Shown here piece by piece: positions 36,398 through 46,320 of a DNA stretch of 64,000 bases (positions within the stretch are counted from its first letter, which is position 1; every line of letters starts with the position of its first letter). The notes beneath the pieces are model-generated. The model ran no database searches, was not told where the DNA came from, and was given only the letters and a program-made list of their open reading frames with translations. Location of the stretch: assembly GCA_009996515.1 (NCBI GenBank), contig JAACZV010000009.1, positions 102,971 to 166,970 on the forward strand, read 5' to 3'. The position numbers were made by a program, and so were the translations under genes. Source of the stretch: Comamonadaceae bacterium (GTDB taxonomy: Bacteria; Pseudomonadota; Gammaproteobacteria; Burkholderiales; Burkholderiaceae_C).

Positions 36398-37249
36398 ATG
36401 CGACAGAGATTCAGGCGCAGCCTCGTGCTCGCCATGCTCGCCAGCTGCGCCGCCGCCCAGGCGGCCGACTGGAGCGACACCGCCGTGGGCTACCGCTACG
36501 GCAGCCAGTTCCACGAACCCTTCAACGCCAACGACATCAAGAAGAACATCCTCTTCCTGAGCCATGCCAGCGGCTACCAATACGGCACGAACTTCCTCAA
36601 CGTCGACCTGCTGATGTCCGACGCCAAAGACCCGTCCGGCCCCGGCTCTAGCAACGGCGCCCACGAGGCCTATGCCGTGTACCGGCATTTCCTGGACTTT
36701 GGCAAGGTCTCGGGCCGCGACTTCAAGTTCGGCCCGGTGCGCGGCCTGGGCCTGACCGCGGGCTTGGACTGGAACACCAAGACCGACGCCGGCTACAACT
36801 CCAAGAAGCGCCTGCTGGTGCTGGGCCCCACGCTGCAATTCGACGTGCCGGGCTTCCTCAACGTCAGCCTCTTGCAGATGTGGGAGAGCAACGCCCCCTA
36901 CAACGGCTTCAGCCGCGCCAGCACGCCGCGCTACCACTACCAGCCGCATCCCATGCTGAACCTGGCCTGGAACCTCCCCATCGCCGGGCTGCCGCTGTCC
37001 TTCGAGGGCTATGCCAACTTCATCGCCGCCAAGGGCAGGAACGAGTTCGGCGTCGACACGGTGCGCGAGACCAATATCGACATGCAGCTGATGCTGGACG
37101 CCGGCAGCTTCTGGGACAGGCCCAAGACCTTCAAGCTGGGCCTCGAATACCAGTACTGGAAGAACAAGTTCGGCAACAACGCCGCCGGCCCGGCGGGCCC
37201 CGGCGCGTTCGCGAAGACGCCGATGATCCGGGCCGAGTTCCACTTCTAG
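36398..37249 (+). CDS. Tsx-like outer-membrane channel
   Basis: 283 aa with a signal peptide (LVLAMLASCAAAQAADWSD). The WSDTAVGYRYGSQFHEP start, aromatic-rich alternating strands and a C-terminal aromatic residue (AEFHF) fit a 12-stranded outer-membrane barrel of the nucleoside-channel Tsx family. Between puuD and the NCS2 permease, it is probably the outer-membrane port for urate or related purines. ATG 36398 has AGGA upstream. Confidence 0.82.
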   Translation: MRQRFRRSLVLAMLASCAAAQAADWSDTAVGYRYGSQFHEPFNANDIKKNILFLSHASGYQYGTNFLNVDLLMSDAKDPSGPGSSNGAHEAYAVYRHFLDFGKVSGRDFKFGPVRGLGLTAGLDWNTKTDAGYNSKKRLLVLGPTLQFDVPGFLNVSLLQMWESNAPYNGFSRASTPRYHYQPHPMLNLAWNLPIAGLPLSFEGYANFIAAKGRNEFGVDTVRETNIDMQLMLDAGSFWDRPKTFKLGLEYQYWKNKFGNNAAGPAGPGAFAKTPMIRAEFHF

Positions 37250-37336
37250 ACCCTCCATGCAAGACCGGGCGAGCCCGCCACAGAAGCAGGCCCCCATCCA
37301 CTTCCCTAGCGCCCCGAAGCGGGTGAGGAGACAAAC

Positions 37337-38971
37337 ATGACCGCAACGACCGCCCCCGCCGTGCCGCCGGTGGACGAGAGGTTGCCCACCGGACGCCTGG
37401 CCGCGCTGGGCCTGCAGCATGTGCTGGTGATGTATGCCGGCGCCATCGCGGTGCCGCTGATCGTCGGCCGGGCCCTGAAGCTCGCGCCGGAACAGGTCGC
37501 GATGCTGATCTCGGCCGACCTGCTGTGCTGCGGCCTGGTCACGCTGATCCAGTCCTTCGGCCTGAACCGCTGGTTCGGCATCAAGCTGCCCGTGATGATG
37601 GGCGTGACCTTCGCGGCCGTCGGCCCCATGGTGGCCATCGCCAACGCCGTGCCGGGCGTGGACGGCGCCCGCGCCATCTTCGGCGCCGGCATAGGCGCCG
37701 GCCTGCTGGCCATGCTGATCGCGCCGCTGATGAGCCGGCTGCTGCGCTTCTTCCCGCCCGTCGTCACCGGCACCACCATCGCCATCATCGGCATCAGCCT
37801 GATGCGCGTGGGCGTGGGCTGGGCCGTGGGCGGGCCGGCCAATGTGGCGCAGTTCACCGATGTGCCGCAACTGGTGGCCATGGTCCAGAAGGCCGAACTC
37901 AGCGCCGTCGTCGCCGCGACGGCCGCCTCCGACGCCGTGCTGTCCGAGGCCGCCCCGGTGGTGGTGGAGCCGGCGTCCGCCGCGGAACCCGCCTCCGCGG
38001 CCTCGGCCGCCGCCGCCCCCGAGGCTGCGGCGTCCGCGCCCGCCCGCCGCGGCATCTTCAGGTTCTTCCCCAAGATCACGAGCCTGCCCGGCCCCGTGCC
38101 CATGAGCGACAACCCGGCCTATGGCGCACTGGACAACATGGCGGTGTCCGGCGCGGTGCTGCTGTTCATCCTGCTGCTGGTGCGCTTCTGCAGCGGCTTC
38201 CTGGCCAACATCTCGGTGCTGCTGGGCATCGTGCTGGGCTGCGTCATCGCCATCGCGATGGGCAAGATGAGCTTCGCCAAGGTCGGCACGGCGCCCTGGT
38301 TCGACGTCGTCACGCCGTTCGCCTTCGGCATGCCCACCTTCGACCCCGTCGCCATCCTCACCTTCACGGTCGTCATGATCGTCGTGATGATCGAGTCCAC
38401 CGGCATGTTCCTGGCGCTGGCCGACATCACCGGCAAGAAGGTCGGCCAGAAGGAGCTGGCCGCCGGCCTGCGCGTCGACGGCCTGGGCACCGTGATAGGC
38501 GGCGTGCTCAACACCTTCCCGCACACCAGCTTCTCGCAGAACGTGGGCCTGGTGGCCGTGACCGGCGTGAAGAGCCGCTGGGTCTGTGTCGTCGGCGGCC
38601 TCATCATGATCGTGCTGGGCATGCTGCCCAAGATGGCCGCCCTCATCGAGGCCATCCCGCAGTTCGTGCTGGGCGGCGCCGGCCTGGTGATGTTCGGCAT
38701 GGTGGCCGCGACGGGCATACGCATCCTCGCGACGGTGGACTACAAGACCAACCGCTACAACCTCTACATCGTCGCGCTGTCCATAGGCTTCGGCCTGGTG
38801 CCGCTGGTGGCGCCGCGCTGGATGCAGCAGATGCCGCACAGCCTGCACCCGCTGCTGGAGTCCGGCATCCTGCTGACCTCCATCTCGGCCGTGCTGCTGA
38901 ACCTGTTCTTCAACGCCGGCCGGGCCGAAGCCGCGCAGGAGAGCACGCAGCAGCCGATGGGCGCGCATTGA
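37337..38971 (+). CDS. NCS2 purine permease with large Ala-rich insertion
   Basis: 544 aa. A proton-coupled purine transporter (uric acid/xanthine group). The NCS2 signature is QNVGLVAVTGVKSR, and substrate motifs VMIESTGMFLAL (TM8) and AIPQFVLGGAGLVMFGMVAA are present. Most homologues are about 450-470 aa; this one carries roughly 70 extra residues at about 185-255, rich in Ala, Glu, Pro and Ser (EPASAASAAAAPEAAASAPA), in a loop between membrane segments. Probably takes up urate. Confidence 0.93.
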   Translation: MTATTAPAVPPVDERLPTGRLAALGLQHVLVMYAGAIAVPLIVGRALKLAPEQVAMLISADLLCCGLVTLIQSFGLNRWFGIKLPVMMGVTFAAVGPMVAIANAVPGVDGARAIFGAGIGAGLLAMLIAPLMSRLLRFFPPVVTGTTIAIIGISLMRVGVGWAVGGPANVAQFTDVPQLVAMVQKAELSAVVAATAASDAVLSEAAPVVVEPASAAEPASAASAAAAPEAAASAPARRGIFRFFPKITSLPGPVPMSDNPAYGALDNMAVSGAVLLFILLLVRFCSGFLANISVLLGIVLGCVIAIAMGKMSFAKVGTAPWFDVVTPFAFGMPTFDPVAILTFTVVMIVVMIESTGMFLALADITGKKVGQKELAAGLRVDGLGTVIGGVLNTFPHTSFSQNVGLVAVTGVKSRWVCVVGGLIMIVLGMLPKMAALIEAIPQFVLGGAGLVMFGMVAATGIRILATVDYKTNRYNLYIVALSIGFGLVPLVAPRWMQQMPHSLHPLLESGILLTSISAVLLNLFFNAGRAEAAQESTQQPMGAH

Positions 38972-38976
38972 GGCCC

Positions 38977-39708
38977 ATGGCGAGCACCGAGCACGAGGTC
39001 CGCATCGACCTCGCCGCCGCCTACAGGCTGGCGGCGCTGCAGGGCTGGGACGACGGCATCTACACCCATCTGTCGGCCGCCGTGCCGGGCGAGCCGGGCG
39101 TCTACCTGATCAACCGCTTCGGCCTGCTGTTCGAGGAGGTCTGTGCCTCCAACCTCGTCAAGGTCAACATGCGCGGCGAGGTCGTGGACGGCAGCGCCGC
39201 GCCCGTGAATCCCAGCGGCTTCGCCATCCACGGTGCCGTGCATGCGGCGCGGCCCGACGCGGCCTGCGTCATCCATCTGCACAGCCCCTGGGCCGTCGCG
39301 CTGGCGGCGCTGCCCGAGGGCCTGCTGCCGACCTCGCAATGGGCCATGCGGCTGTGCGGCCGGCTGGGCCGCCATGACTACGAAGGCCTGGCGCTGGGCC
39401 GCGAAGAGCAGGCCCGCCTGGTCGCCGCTTTGGGCGAGCTGGACGGGCTGCTGCTGGCCCACCACGGCCCGCTGATCGTCGGCCGCAGCGTGGCCGAGGC
39501 CTGGCAGCTGATGCACATCCTGGAGCGCGCCGCCCAGGCCCAGCTGCGCGCGATGGCCGCCGCGCCGTCGCTGCGCGGCGTCGACGCCGGGCTGGCCGCG
39601 CTGACCTACCGGCAATGGGTGGGCGACGGCAGCGTGCGCGACGGCGATCTCGAATGGCCGGCGCTACTGCGCCGAGCCCAGCGGCTTTCACCCGGATTCA
39701 GTGACTGA
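38977..39708 (+). CDS. Class II aldolase/adducin-like protein
   Basis: 243 aa. A metal-dependent lyase fold: HLHSPW and LLLAHHGPLIVG contain the zinc-binding histidines, and WDDGIYTHLSAAVPG and GEVVDGSAAPVNPSGFAIH are family blocks. It is six bases downstream of the permease. The substrate is not evident. Co-occurrence with a tautomerase gene and the glyoxylate branch suggests a small 2-oxo or hydroxy acid. Confidence 0.85.
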   Translation: MASTEHEVRIDLAAAYRLAALQGWDDGIYTHLSAAVPGEPGVYLINRFGLLFEEVCASNLVKVNMRGEVVDGSAAPVNPSGFAIHGAVHAARPDAACVIHLHSPWAVALAALPEGLLPTSQWAMRLCGRLGRHDYEGLALGREEQARLVAALGELDGLLLAHHGPLIVGRSVAEAWQLMHILERAAQAQLRAMAAAPSLRGVDAGLAALTYRQWVGDGSVRDGDLEWPALLRRAQRLSPGFSD

Positions 39709-39719
39709 AAGGAAACACC

Positions 39720-39935
39720 ATGCCCACCCTGCGCGTTGAACTCTTCCAAGGCCGTACGCCCGAGCAAAAGCGCGAGCTGGCCCAGGCGCTCACCGAGGCC
39801 TGCGTGCGCGTGCTGGGCGGCAGCGCCGACGGCGTCGATGTGCTGTTCTTCGACATCGCCCGCCATGACTGGGCCACCGGCGGTGTGCCCTGGAGCGAGG
39901 TCGCACGGCCCGCCGCACCCGCGACACCGGCCTGA
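39720..39935 (+). CDS. 4-oxalocrotonate tautomerase-like small enzyme
   Basis: 71 aa starting MPTLRVELFQGRTPEQKREL. After removal of Met the N-terminal Pro is the general base of the 4-OT family. The remainder keeps the beta-alpha-beta layout (VDVLFFDIARHDWATGG). Located 11 bases after the class II aldolase gene. Probably acts on an enol/keto intermediate of the same unknown side step. Confidence 0.85.
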   Translation: MPTLRVELFQGRTPEQKRELAQALTEACVRVLGGSADGVDVLFFDIARHDWATGGVPWSEVARPAAPATPA

Positions 39936-39947
39936 GGAGGGCAGGCC

Positions 39948-40454
39948 ATGCAGGGGCTGGTGCTGCTCTACGTCGGCGCGGTGCTGTTCATCAACGGCCT
40001 GACCATGCTGGGCCGCATCGCGCCGCGCGAGGCGGCGATCATGAACCTGTTCACCGGCGGCCTGGCGCTGTTCGCCGGCCTGCTGGGCGCGGCGAGCGGG
40101 CAGGGCGCCCAGATCCGTGCCGCCGCCTTCGGGCTGCTGTTCGCCTTCACCTATCTGTGGTCGGCCTATGCGACGCTGACCGGCCAGGACGGCCGTGGCC
40201 TGGGCTGGTTCAGCCTCTTCGTCGCCGTGACGGCGGCCTGGGTCACGTTCGACGAATTCGCCCGCGCTCAAAGCCCCGTCGACTACGCGCTGGCCGCTTG
40301 CTGGGCCGCCTGGGTGCCGCTGTGGCTGGGCTTCTTCGGCATCGGTGCGCTGCGCCGCACGGCCTGGACGCGGCCGGTGGCCTGGCTGGCCCTGGTGCAG
40401 GCCGTGCTGACGGCCTGGCTGCCGGGCTATCTGATGCTGAGCGGCCGGATCTGA
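39948..40454 (+). CDS. AmiS/UreI-family urea/amide channel
   Basis: 168 aa with six hydrophobic segments and charged ends. GLVLLYVGAVLFINGLTMLG and AAFGLLFAFTYLWSAY are typical of AmiS/UreI. The family forms urea or short-amide channels in the inner membrane. Breakdown of ureidoglycolate yields urea, and no urease genes are in the window, so export of urea or its passage to a distant urease is a possible role. It converges on the LysR gene, two bases between the stops. Confidence 0.88.
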   Translation: MQGLVLLYVGAVLFINGLTMLGRIAPREAAIMNLFTGGLALFAGLLGAASGQGAQIRAAAFGLLFAFTYLWSAYATLTGQDGRGLGWFSLFVAVTAAWVTFDEFARAQSPVDYALAACWAAWVPLWLGFFGIGALRRTAWTRPVAWLALVQAVLTAWLPGYLMLSGRI

Positions 40455-40455
40455 C

Positions 40456-41364
40456 TCAGAGGTCTTTGCGCCACCATTCCCCCTGCAGCTCGCGCTGCAG
40501 AAAGGCGATGAAGCTCGTCACCTTGAACGGCACCAGCTTGGGCGAGGGGAAGACCGCGTGCATGTCCTGCGCCGGCAGGCCATGGTCGGCCAGCACCTGG
40601 CAGACGCTGCCATCGGCCAGCGCCTCCCGCGCCACATACCAGGGCAGCACGGCCAGGCCCATGCCGGCGCGGGTGGCGGCCAGCACGGCCGTGAGGTTGT
40701 TGGAGCGCATGGGGCCGGCCACCGGCACCGCCTGCTCCTCGCCGGCCGGCGTCGCCAGCGTCCAGCGGTCGTCGCCCTGCACGCTGCTGTAGATGACGCA
40801 GGCATGGCGGGCCAGGTCGGCCGCGACCAGCGGCGCGCCGTGGCGGGCCAGATAGTCCGGCGCCGCCACCATCAGCCAGGGGTTGGTGCCCAGATAGCGC
40901 GCGCCCAGCGTCGAGTCGGCCAGCCGGCCCATGCGTATGGCCAGGTCCACCCCCTGCTCGACGAGGTTCACATAACGGTCGTCGAAGCTCAGGTCCACCG
41001 TCACCTCGGGGTGTTCGCGCATATAGCGCAGCACCAGCGGCAGCATCGCGCGCCGCCCGAAGGCCACCGAGGTGCTGATGCGCAGCGTGCCGCCGATGCG
41101 GCTCTGCAGCAGCGTGGCGAGGTTGTCGGCCTCGTCGATCTCGCGCGCGATCAGCTTGCACTTGTCGTAGTACAGCGCGCCGATCTCGGTGGGCGTGACG
41201 CCGCGCGTGGAGCGGTGCAGCAGCCGCGCGCCCAGGCGCCGCTCGGTTTCCGCCACGGCCTTGGTGGCCGTCGGCTGGGTGATGCCGAACTCCTGCGCAG
41301 CCTTGCTGAAGCTACCAGTCTCGACGACGCGAATGAAGAGCTGCACACCGGTGACGCGATCCAT
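40456..41364 (-). CDS. LysR regulator divergent from gcl
   Basis: 302 aa from ATG 41364. Winged helix with GSFSKAAQEFGITQPTATKA, then the type-2 periplasmic-binding co-inducer domain. Longer upstream frame is unconserved. Divergent from gcl across 139 bases that contain a T-N11-A dyad, ATTCCTGCACGGAAT. Likely activates the glyoxylate operon in response to a pathway intermediate such as glyoxylate or tartronate semialdehyde. Confidence 0.88.
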   Translation of the reverse strand: MDRVTGVQLFIRVVETGSFSKAAQEFGITQPTATKAVAETERRLGARLLHRSTRGVTPTEIGALYYDKCKLIAREIDEADNLATLLQSRIGGTLRISTSVAFGRRAMLPLVLRYMREHPEVTVDLSFDDRYVNLVEQGVDLAIRMGRLADSTLGARYLGTNPWLMVAAPDYLARHGAPLVAADLARHACVIYSSVQGDDRWTLATPAGEEQAVPVAGPMRSNNLTAVLAATRAGMGLAVLPWYVAREALADGSVCQVLADHGLPAQDMHAVFPSPKLVPFKVTSFIAFLQRELQGEWWRKDL

Positions 41365-41394
41365 GCATTCACTGTAGTCGCGCCCGATGCCGCC

Positions 41395-41409
41395 ATTCCT
41401 GCACGGAAT
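41395..41409. promoter_or_regulatory. LysR box in the LysR-gcl gap
   Basis: ATTCCTGCACGGAAT: perfect arms ATTCC/GGAAT with a 5-base spacer, fitting T-N11-A, with a further GC/GC pair on each side after one mismatch. It lies 31 bases from the LysR start and 95 from gcl, the usual place for a recognition site that controls both. Confidence 0.6.
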
Positions 41410-41503
41410 AGCACTTATCCCCTGACTGGCATTCACAGCCGGGGCCGCCGCGCCGACCATGCGTGCCATCGACCCACAGGCTTCAGACACAGGAGATAAC
41501 GCG

Positions 41504-43297
<1,794 letters not shown>

Positions 43298-43313
43298 AAC
43301 ACCGGAGACCGCC

Positions 43314-44093
43314 ATGCCCCGCTTTGCCGCCAACCTCACGATGCTGTTCAACGAGGTGCCTTTTCTCGATCGCTTCGAGCGCGCCGCCCAGGCCGGCTTC
43401 GATGCGGTGGAGTTCCTCTTCCCCTATGCCTTCGACGCCGCCGACATCAAGCAGCGCCTGGACGCCCATGGCCTGACGCTGGTGCTGCACAACCTGCCGG
43501 CCGGCGACTGGGATGCCGGCGAGCGCGGCATCGCCTGCCACCCCGACCGCGTGGCCGAGTTCCGCGCCGGCGTCGCCACCGCCATCGGCTATGCCCAGGC
43601 GCTGGGCGTGGGCCAGCTCAACTGCCTGGTCGGCAAGGCGCCGGCCGGTGTGTCGCAGGAGCTGCTGCGCAGCACGCTGGTCGCGAACCTGCGCTACGCC
43701 GCCGCCGAGCTCAAGGCCGCGGGCCTCAAGCTGCTGGTCGAGCCCATCAACAGCCACGACATCCCCGGCTTCTACCTGAACCGCACGGCCCAGGCCGCCG
43801 AGCTGCTCGACGAGGTGGGTGCCGACAACGCTTTCATCCAGTACGACCTCTACCACGCCCAGCGCATGGAGGGCGAGCTGGCGGCCACCGCGCAGAAATA
43901 CCTGCCGCGCATCGCCCACATCCAGCTGGCCGACAACCCCGGCCGCCACGAGCCGGGCACGGGCGAGATCAATTACGCCTTCCTGTTCGCCCACCTGGAC
44001 CGCATCGGCTATGCCGGCTGGATAGGTTGCGAATACAAGCCCGCCACGACGACCGAGGCCGGCCTGGGCTGGCGCCAGCAGCTGGCGCAGTGA
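43314..44093 (+). CDS. hyi: Hydroxypyruvate isomerase
   Basis: 259 aa, AP-endonuclease-2-like TIM barrel. Interconverts tartronate semialdehyde and hydroxypyruvate. Blocks: FAANLTMLFNEVPFLDRFE, LVEPINSHDIPGFYLNRT with the metal Glu, FIQYDLYHAQRMEGEL, IQLADNPGRHEPGTGEINY. Sixteen bases after gcl with GGAGA before the ATG. Confidence 0.96.
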   Translation: MPRFAANLTMLFNEVPFLDRFERAAQAGFDAVEFLFPYAFDAADIKQRLDAHGLTLVLHNLPAGDWDAGERGIACHPDRVAEFRAGVATAIGYAQALGVGQLNCLVGKAPAGVSQELLRSTLVANLRYAAAELKAAGLKLLVEPINSHDIPGFYLNRTAQAAELLDEVGADNAFIQYDLYHAQRMEGELAATAQKYLPRIAHIQLADNPGRHEPGTGEINYAFLFAHLDRIGYAGWIGCEYKPATTTEAGLGWRQQLAQ

Positions 44094-44120
44094 ACTTCAA
44101 CAAGCACAAGGACTAGAGAC

Positions 44121-45026
44121 ATGAGCAGCAACTCGCAAAAGATCGGCTTCATCGGCCTGGGCATCATGGGAACGCCGATGGCAGGCCACCTCCTGAAGGG
44201 CGGCCACCAGCTGTTCGCCTACACGCTGGGCCAGGTGCCCGCGGAGCTGGTCGCCGCCGGCGCGACGGCCTGCGCCAGCGCGCGCCAAGTCGCCGAGCAG
44301 GCCGACATCATCATCACCATGGTGCCGGACACGCCCGACGTGGCCGCCGCACTGTTCGGCGACGCCGGCGTCGCCGCCGGCCTGAGCCAGGGCAAGGTGG
44401 TCGTCGACATGAGCTCCATCTCGCCCGTCGAGACCAAGGAGTTCGCGCAGAAGATCCAGGCGCTGGGCTGCGACTACCTGGACGCGCCGGTCAGCGGCGG
44501 CGACGTGGGTGCGAAGAACGCCACGCTGTCCATCATGGTGGGCGGCGACGAGGCGGTGTTCGAGCGCGTCAAGCCGGTGTTCGAGCTGATGGGCAAGAAC
44601 ATCACCCTGGTGGGCGGCAACGGCGACGGCCAGACCTGCAAGGTGGCCAACCAGATCGTCGTCGCGCTGACCATCAACGCGGTCGCTGAGGGCCTGCTGT
44701 TCGCGTCGCGCGCCGGCGCCGACCCCGCCAAGGTGCGCCAGGCGCTGATGGGCGGCCTGGCCACCTCGCGCATCCTGGACATCCTCGGCGATCGCATGAT
44801 CAAGCGCACGTTCGACCCGGGCTTCCGCATCGCGCTGCACCAGAAGGACCTGAACCTCGCGCTGGGCGCTGCGCGCCAGCTGGGCCTGGCGCTGCCGGCC
44901 ACCAGCCACGCGCAGCAGCTGTTCTCCGCCTGTGTCGCCCAGGGCGGCGCGGCCTGGGATCATTCCGGCCTGGTGCGGGCGCTGGAGAAGCTGTCCAATT
45001 TCGAGATCGGCCAGCCGGCCCAGTAA
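44121..45026 (+). CDS. glxR: Tartronate semialdehyde reductase
   Basis: 301 aa, beta-hydroxyacid dehydrogenase family. Reduces 2-hydroxy-3-oxopropionate to D-glycerate. Rossmann motif IGLGIMGTPMAGHLLKGG, substrate block DAPVSGGDVGAKNATLSIMVGG, catalytic Lys in GQTCKVANQI. Family blocks and gcl context favour GlxR/GarR rather than 3-hydroxyisobutyrate dehydrogenase. Confidence 0.95.
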   Translation: MSSNSQKIGFIGLGIMGTPMAGHLLKGGHQLFAYTLGQVPAELVAAGATACASARQVAEQADIIITMVPDTPDVAAALFGDAGVAAGLSQGKVVVDMSSISPVETKEFAQKIQALGCDYLDAPVSGGDVGAKNATLSIMVGGDEAVFERVKPVFELMGKNITLVGGNGDGQTCKVANQIVVALTINAVAEGLLFASRAGADPAKVRQALMGGLATSRILDILGDRMIKRTFDPGFRIALHQKDLNLALGAARQLGLALPATSHAQQLFSACVAQGGAAWDHSGLVRALEKLSNFEIGQPAQ

Positions 45027-45036
45027 GACACAACCG

Positions 45037-46314
45037 ATGACCACCGCCCCCGCCCAGGCGCTGCTGCGCCGCATGTTCGACGCGGCCATCGCGTCGGCCC
45101 AGCCCGCGCGCTGCATCCCGGCGCATCTGCCCGACCCTCAGGAGCTGGGCCGCGGCCGCCTCATCGTCATCGGCGCCGGCAAGGCCTCGGCGGCGATGGC
45201 GCGCGCCGTCGAGGATCACTGGCCGGGGCCGCTGTCGGGCCTGATCGTGACGCGCTACGGCTATGCCGTGCCCTGCGAGCGCATCGAGATCGTCGAGGCC
45301 GCGCATCCGGTGCCCGACGCGGCCGGCCTGGCCGCCGCCGAGCGCATGCTGGCGCTGGTGCAAGACCTGACGCCGGACGACCTGGTGCTGTGCCTGATCT
45401 CGGGCGGTGGCTCCGCGCTGCTGCCGCTGCCGCTGCCCGGCCTCACGCTGGAACACAAGCAGGCCGTCAACCGCGAGCTGCTGAAGTCGGGCGCCACCAT
45501 CAGCGAGATGAACTGCGTGCGCCGCCACCTGTCGGCCATCAAGGGCGGGCGGCTGGCCGCGGCCTGCCATCCGGCGCGCGTGCTGACGCTGCTGATCTCC
45601 GACGTGCCAGGCGACGACCCCATGGACATCGCCTCCGGCCCCACGGTGGCCGACCCGACCAGCTGCGCCGACGCGCTGGCCATCGTGCGCCGCTACGGCA
45701 TCGCGCTGCCGGCCGAGGTGCGCGAGGCGCTGGAGAGCGGCCGCGGCGAGTCGGTCAAGCCGGGCGACGCCCGCCTGGCCCGCGCCGAGACCCGCATGAT
45801 TGCCGCGCCGCAGCTGGCGCTGGAGGCCGCCGCCGAGGTGGCGCGCGCGGCCGGCTATGCGGCCCACATCCTCGGCGACGCGATCGAGGGCGAGGCGCGC
45901 GACGTCGGCAAGGTGATGGCCGGCATCGCGCTGCAGGTGGCCCAGCGCGGCCAGCCGGTGGCCGCGCCCTGCGTGCTGCTGTCCGGCGGCGAGACCACCG
46001 TGACGGTGCGCGGCCAGGGGCGGGGAGGGCGCAACGTGGAGTTCCTGCTGTCCACCGCCATCGCGCTGAACGGCCACCCGCGCATCCACGGCCTGGCCGG
46101 CGACACCGACGGCGTCGACGGCCAGGAGGAGATCGCCGGCGCCTGCCTCGCACCCGACACGCTGGCGCGCGCCTGGGCGCTAGGCCTCAAACCGCGCGAC
46201 AGCCTGGCCGACAACGACGGCCACGGCTTCTTCGAAGCGCTGGGCGACTCGGTGATCACCGGGCCCACGCTGACCAATGTCAACGATTTCCGAGCCCTCC
46301 TGATCGAGGCCTGA
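45037..46314 (+). CDS. Glycerate kinase, MOFRL/TtuD type
   Basis: 425 aa from ATG 45037. DUF4147 N-terminal domain (VIGAGKASAAMARAVEDHW, LCLISGGGSALLPLP, ISEMNCVRRHLSAIKGGRLA) plus C-terminal MOFRL domain (LLSGGETTVTVRGQGRGGRN, GDTDGVDG). This class usually makes 2-phosphoglycerate, which leads straight to phosphoenolpyruvate and the following pyruvate kinase. Confidence 0.94.
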   Translation: MTTAPAQALLRRMFDAAIASAQPARCIPAHLPDPQELGRGRLIVIGAGKASAAMARAVEDHWPGPLSGLIVTRYGYAVPCERIEIVEAAHPVPDAAGLAAAERMLALVQDLTPDDLVLCLISGGGSALLPLPLPGLTLEHKQAVNRELLKSGATISEMNCVRRHLSAIKGGRLAAACHPARVLTLLISDVPGDDPMDIASGPTVADPTSCADALAIVRRYGIALPAEVREALESGRGESVKPGDARLARAETRMIAAPQLALEAAAEVARAAGYAAHILGDAIEGEARDVGKVMAGIALQVAQRGQPVAAPCVLLSGGETTVTVRGQGRGGRNVEFLLSTAIALNGHPRIHGLAGDTDGVDGQEEIAGACLAPDTLARAWALGLKPRDSLADNDGHGFFEALGDSVITGPTLTNVNDFRALLIEA

Positions 46315-46320
46315 CCCCTC

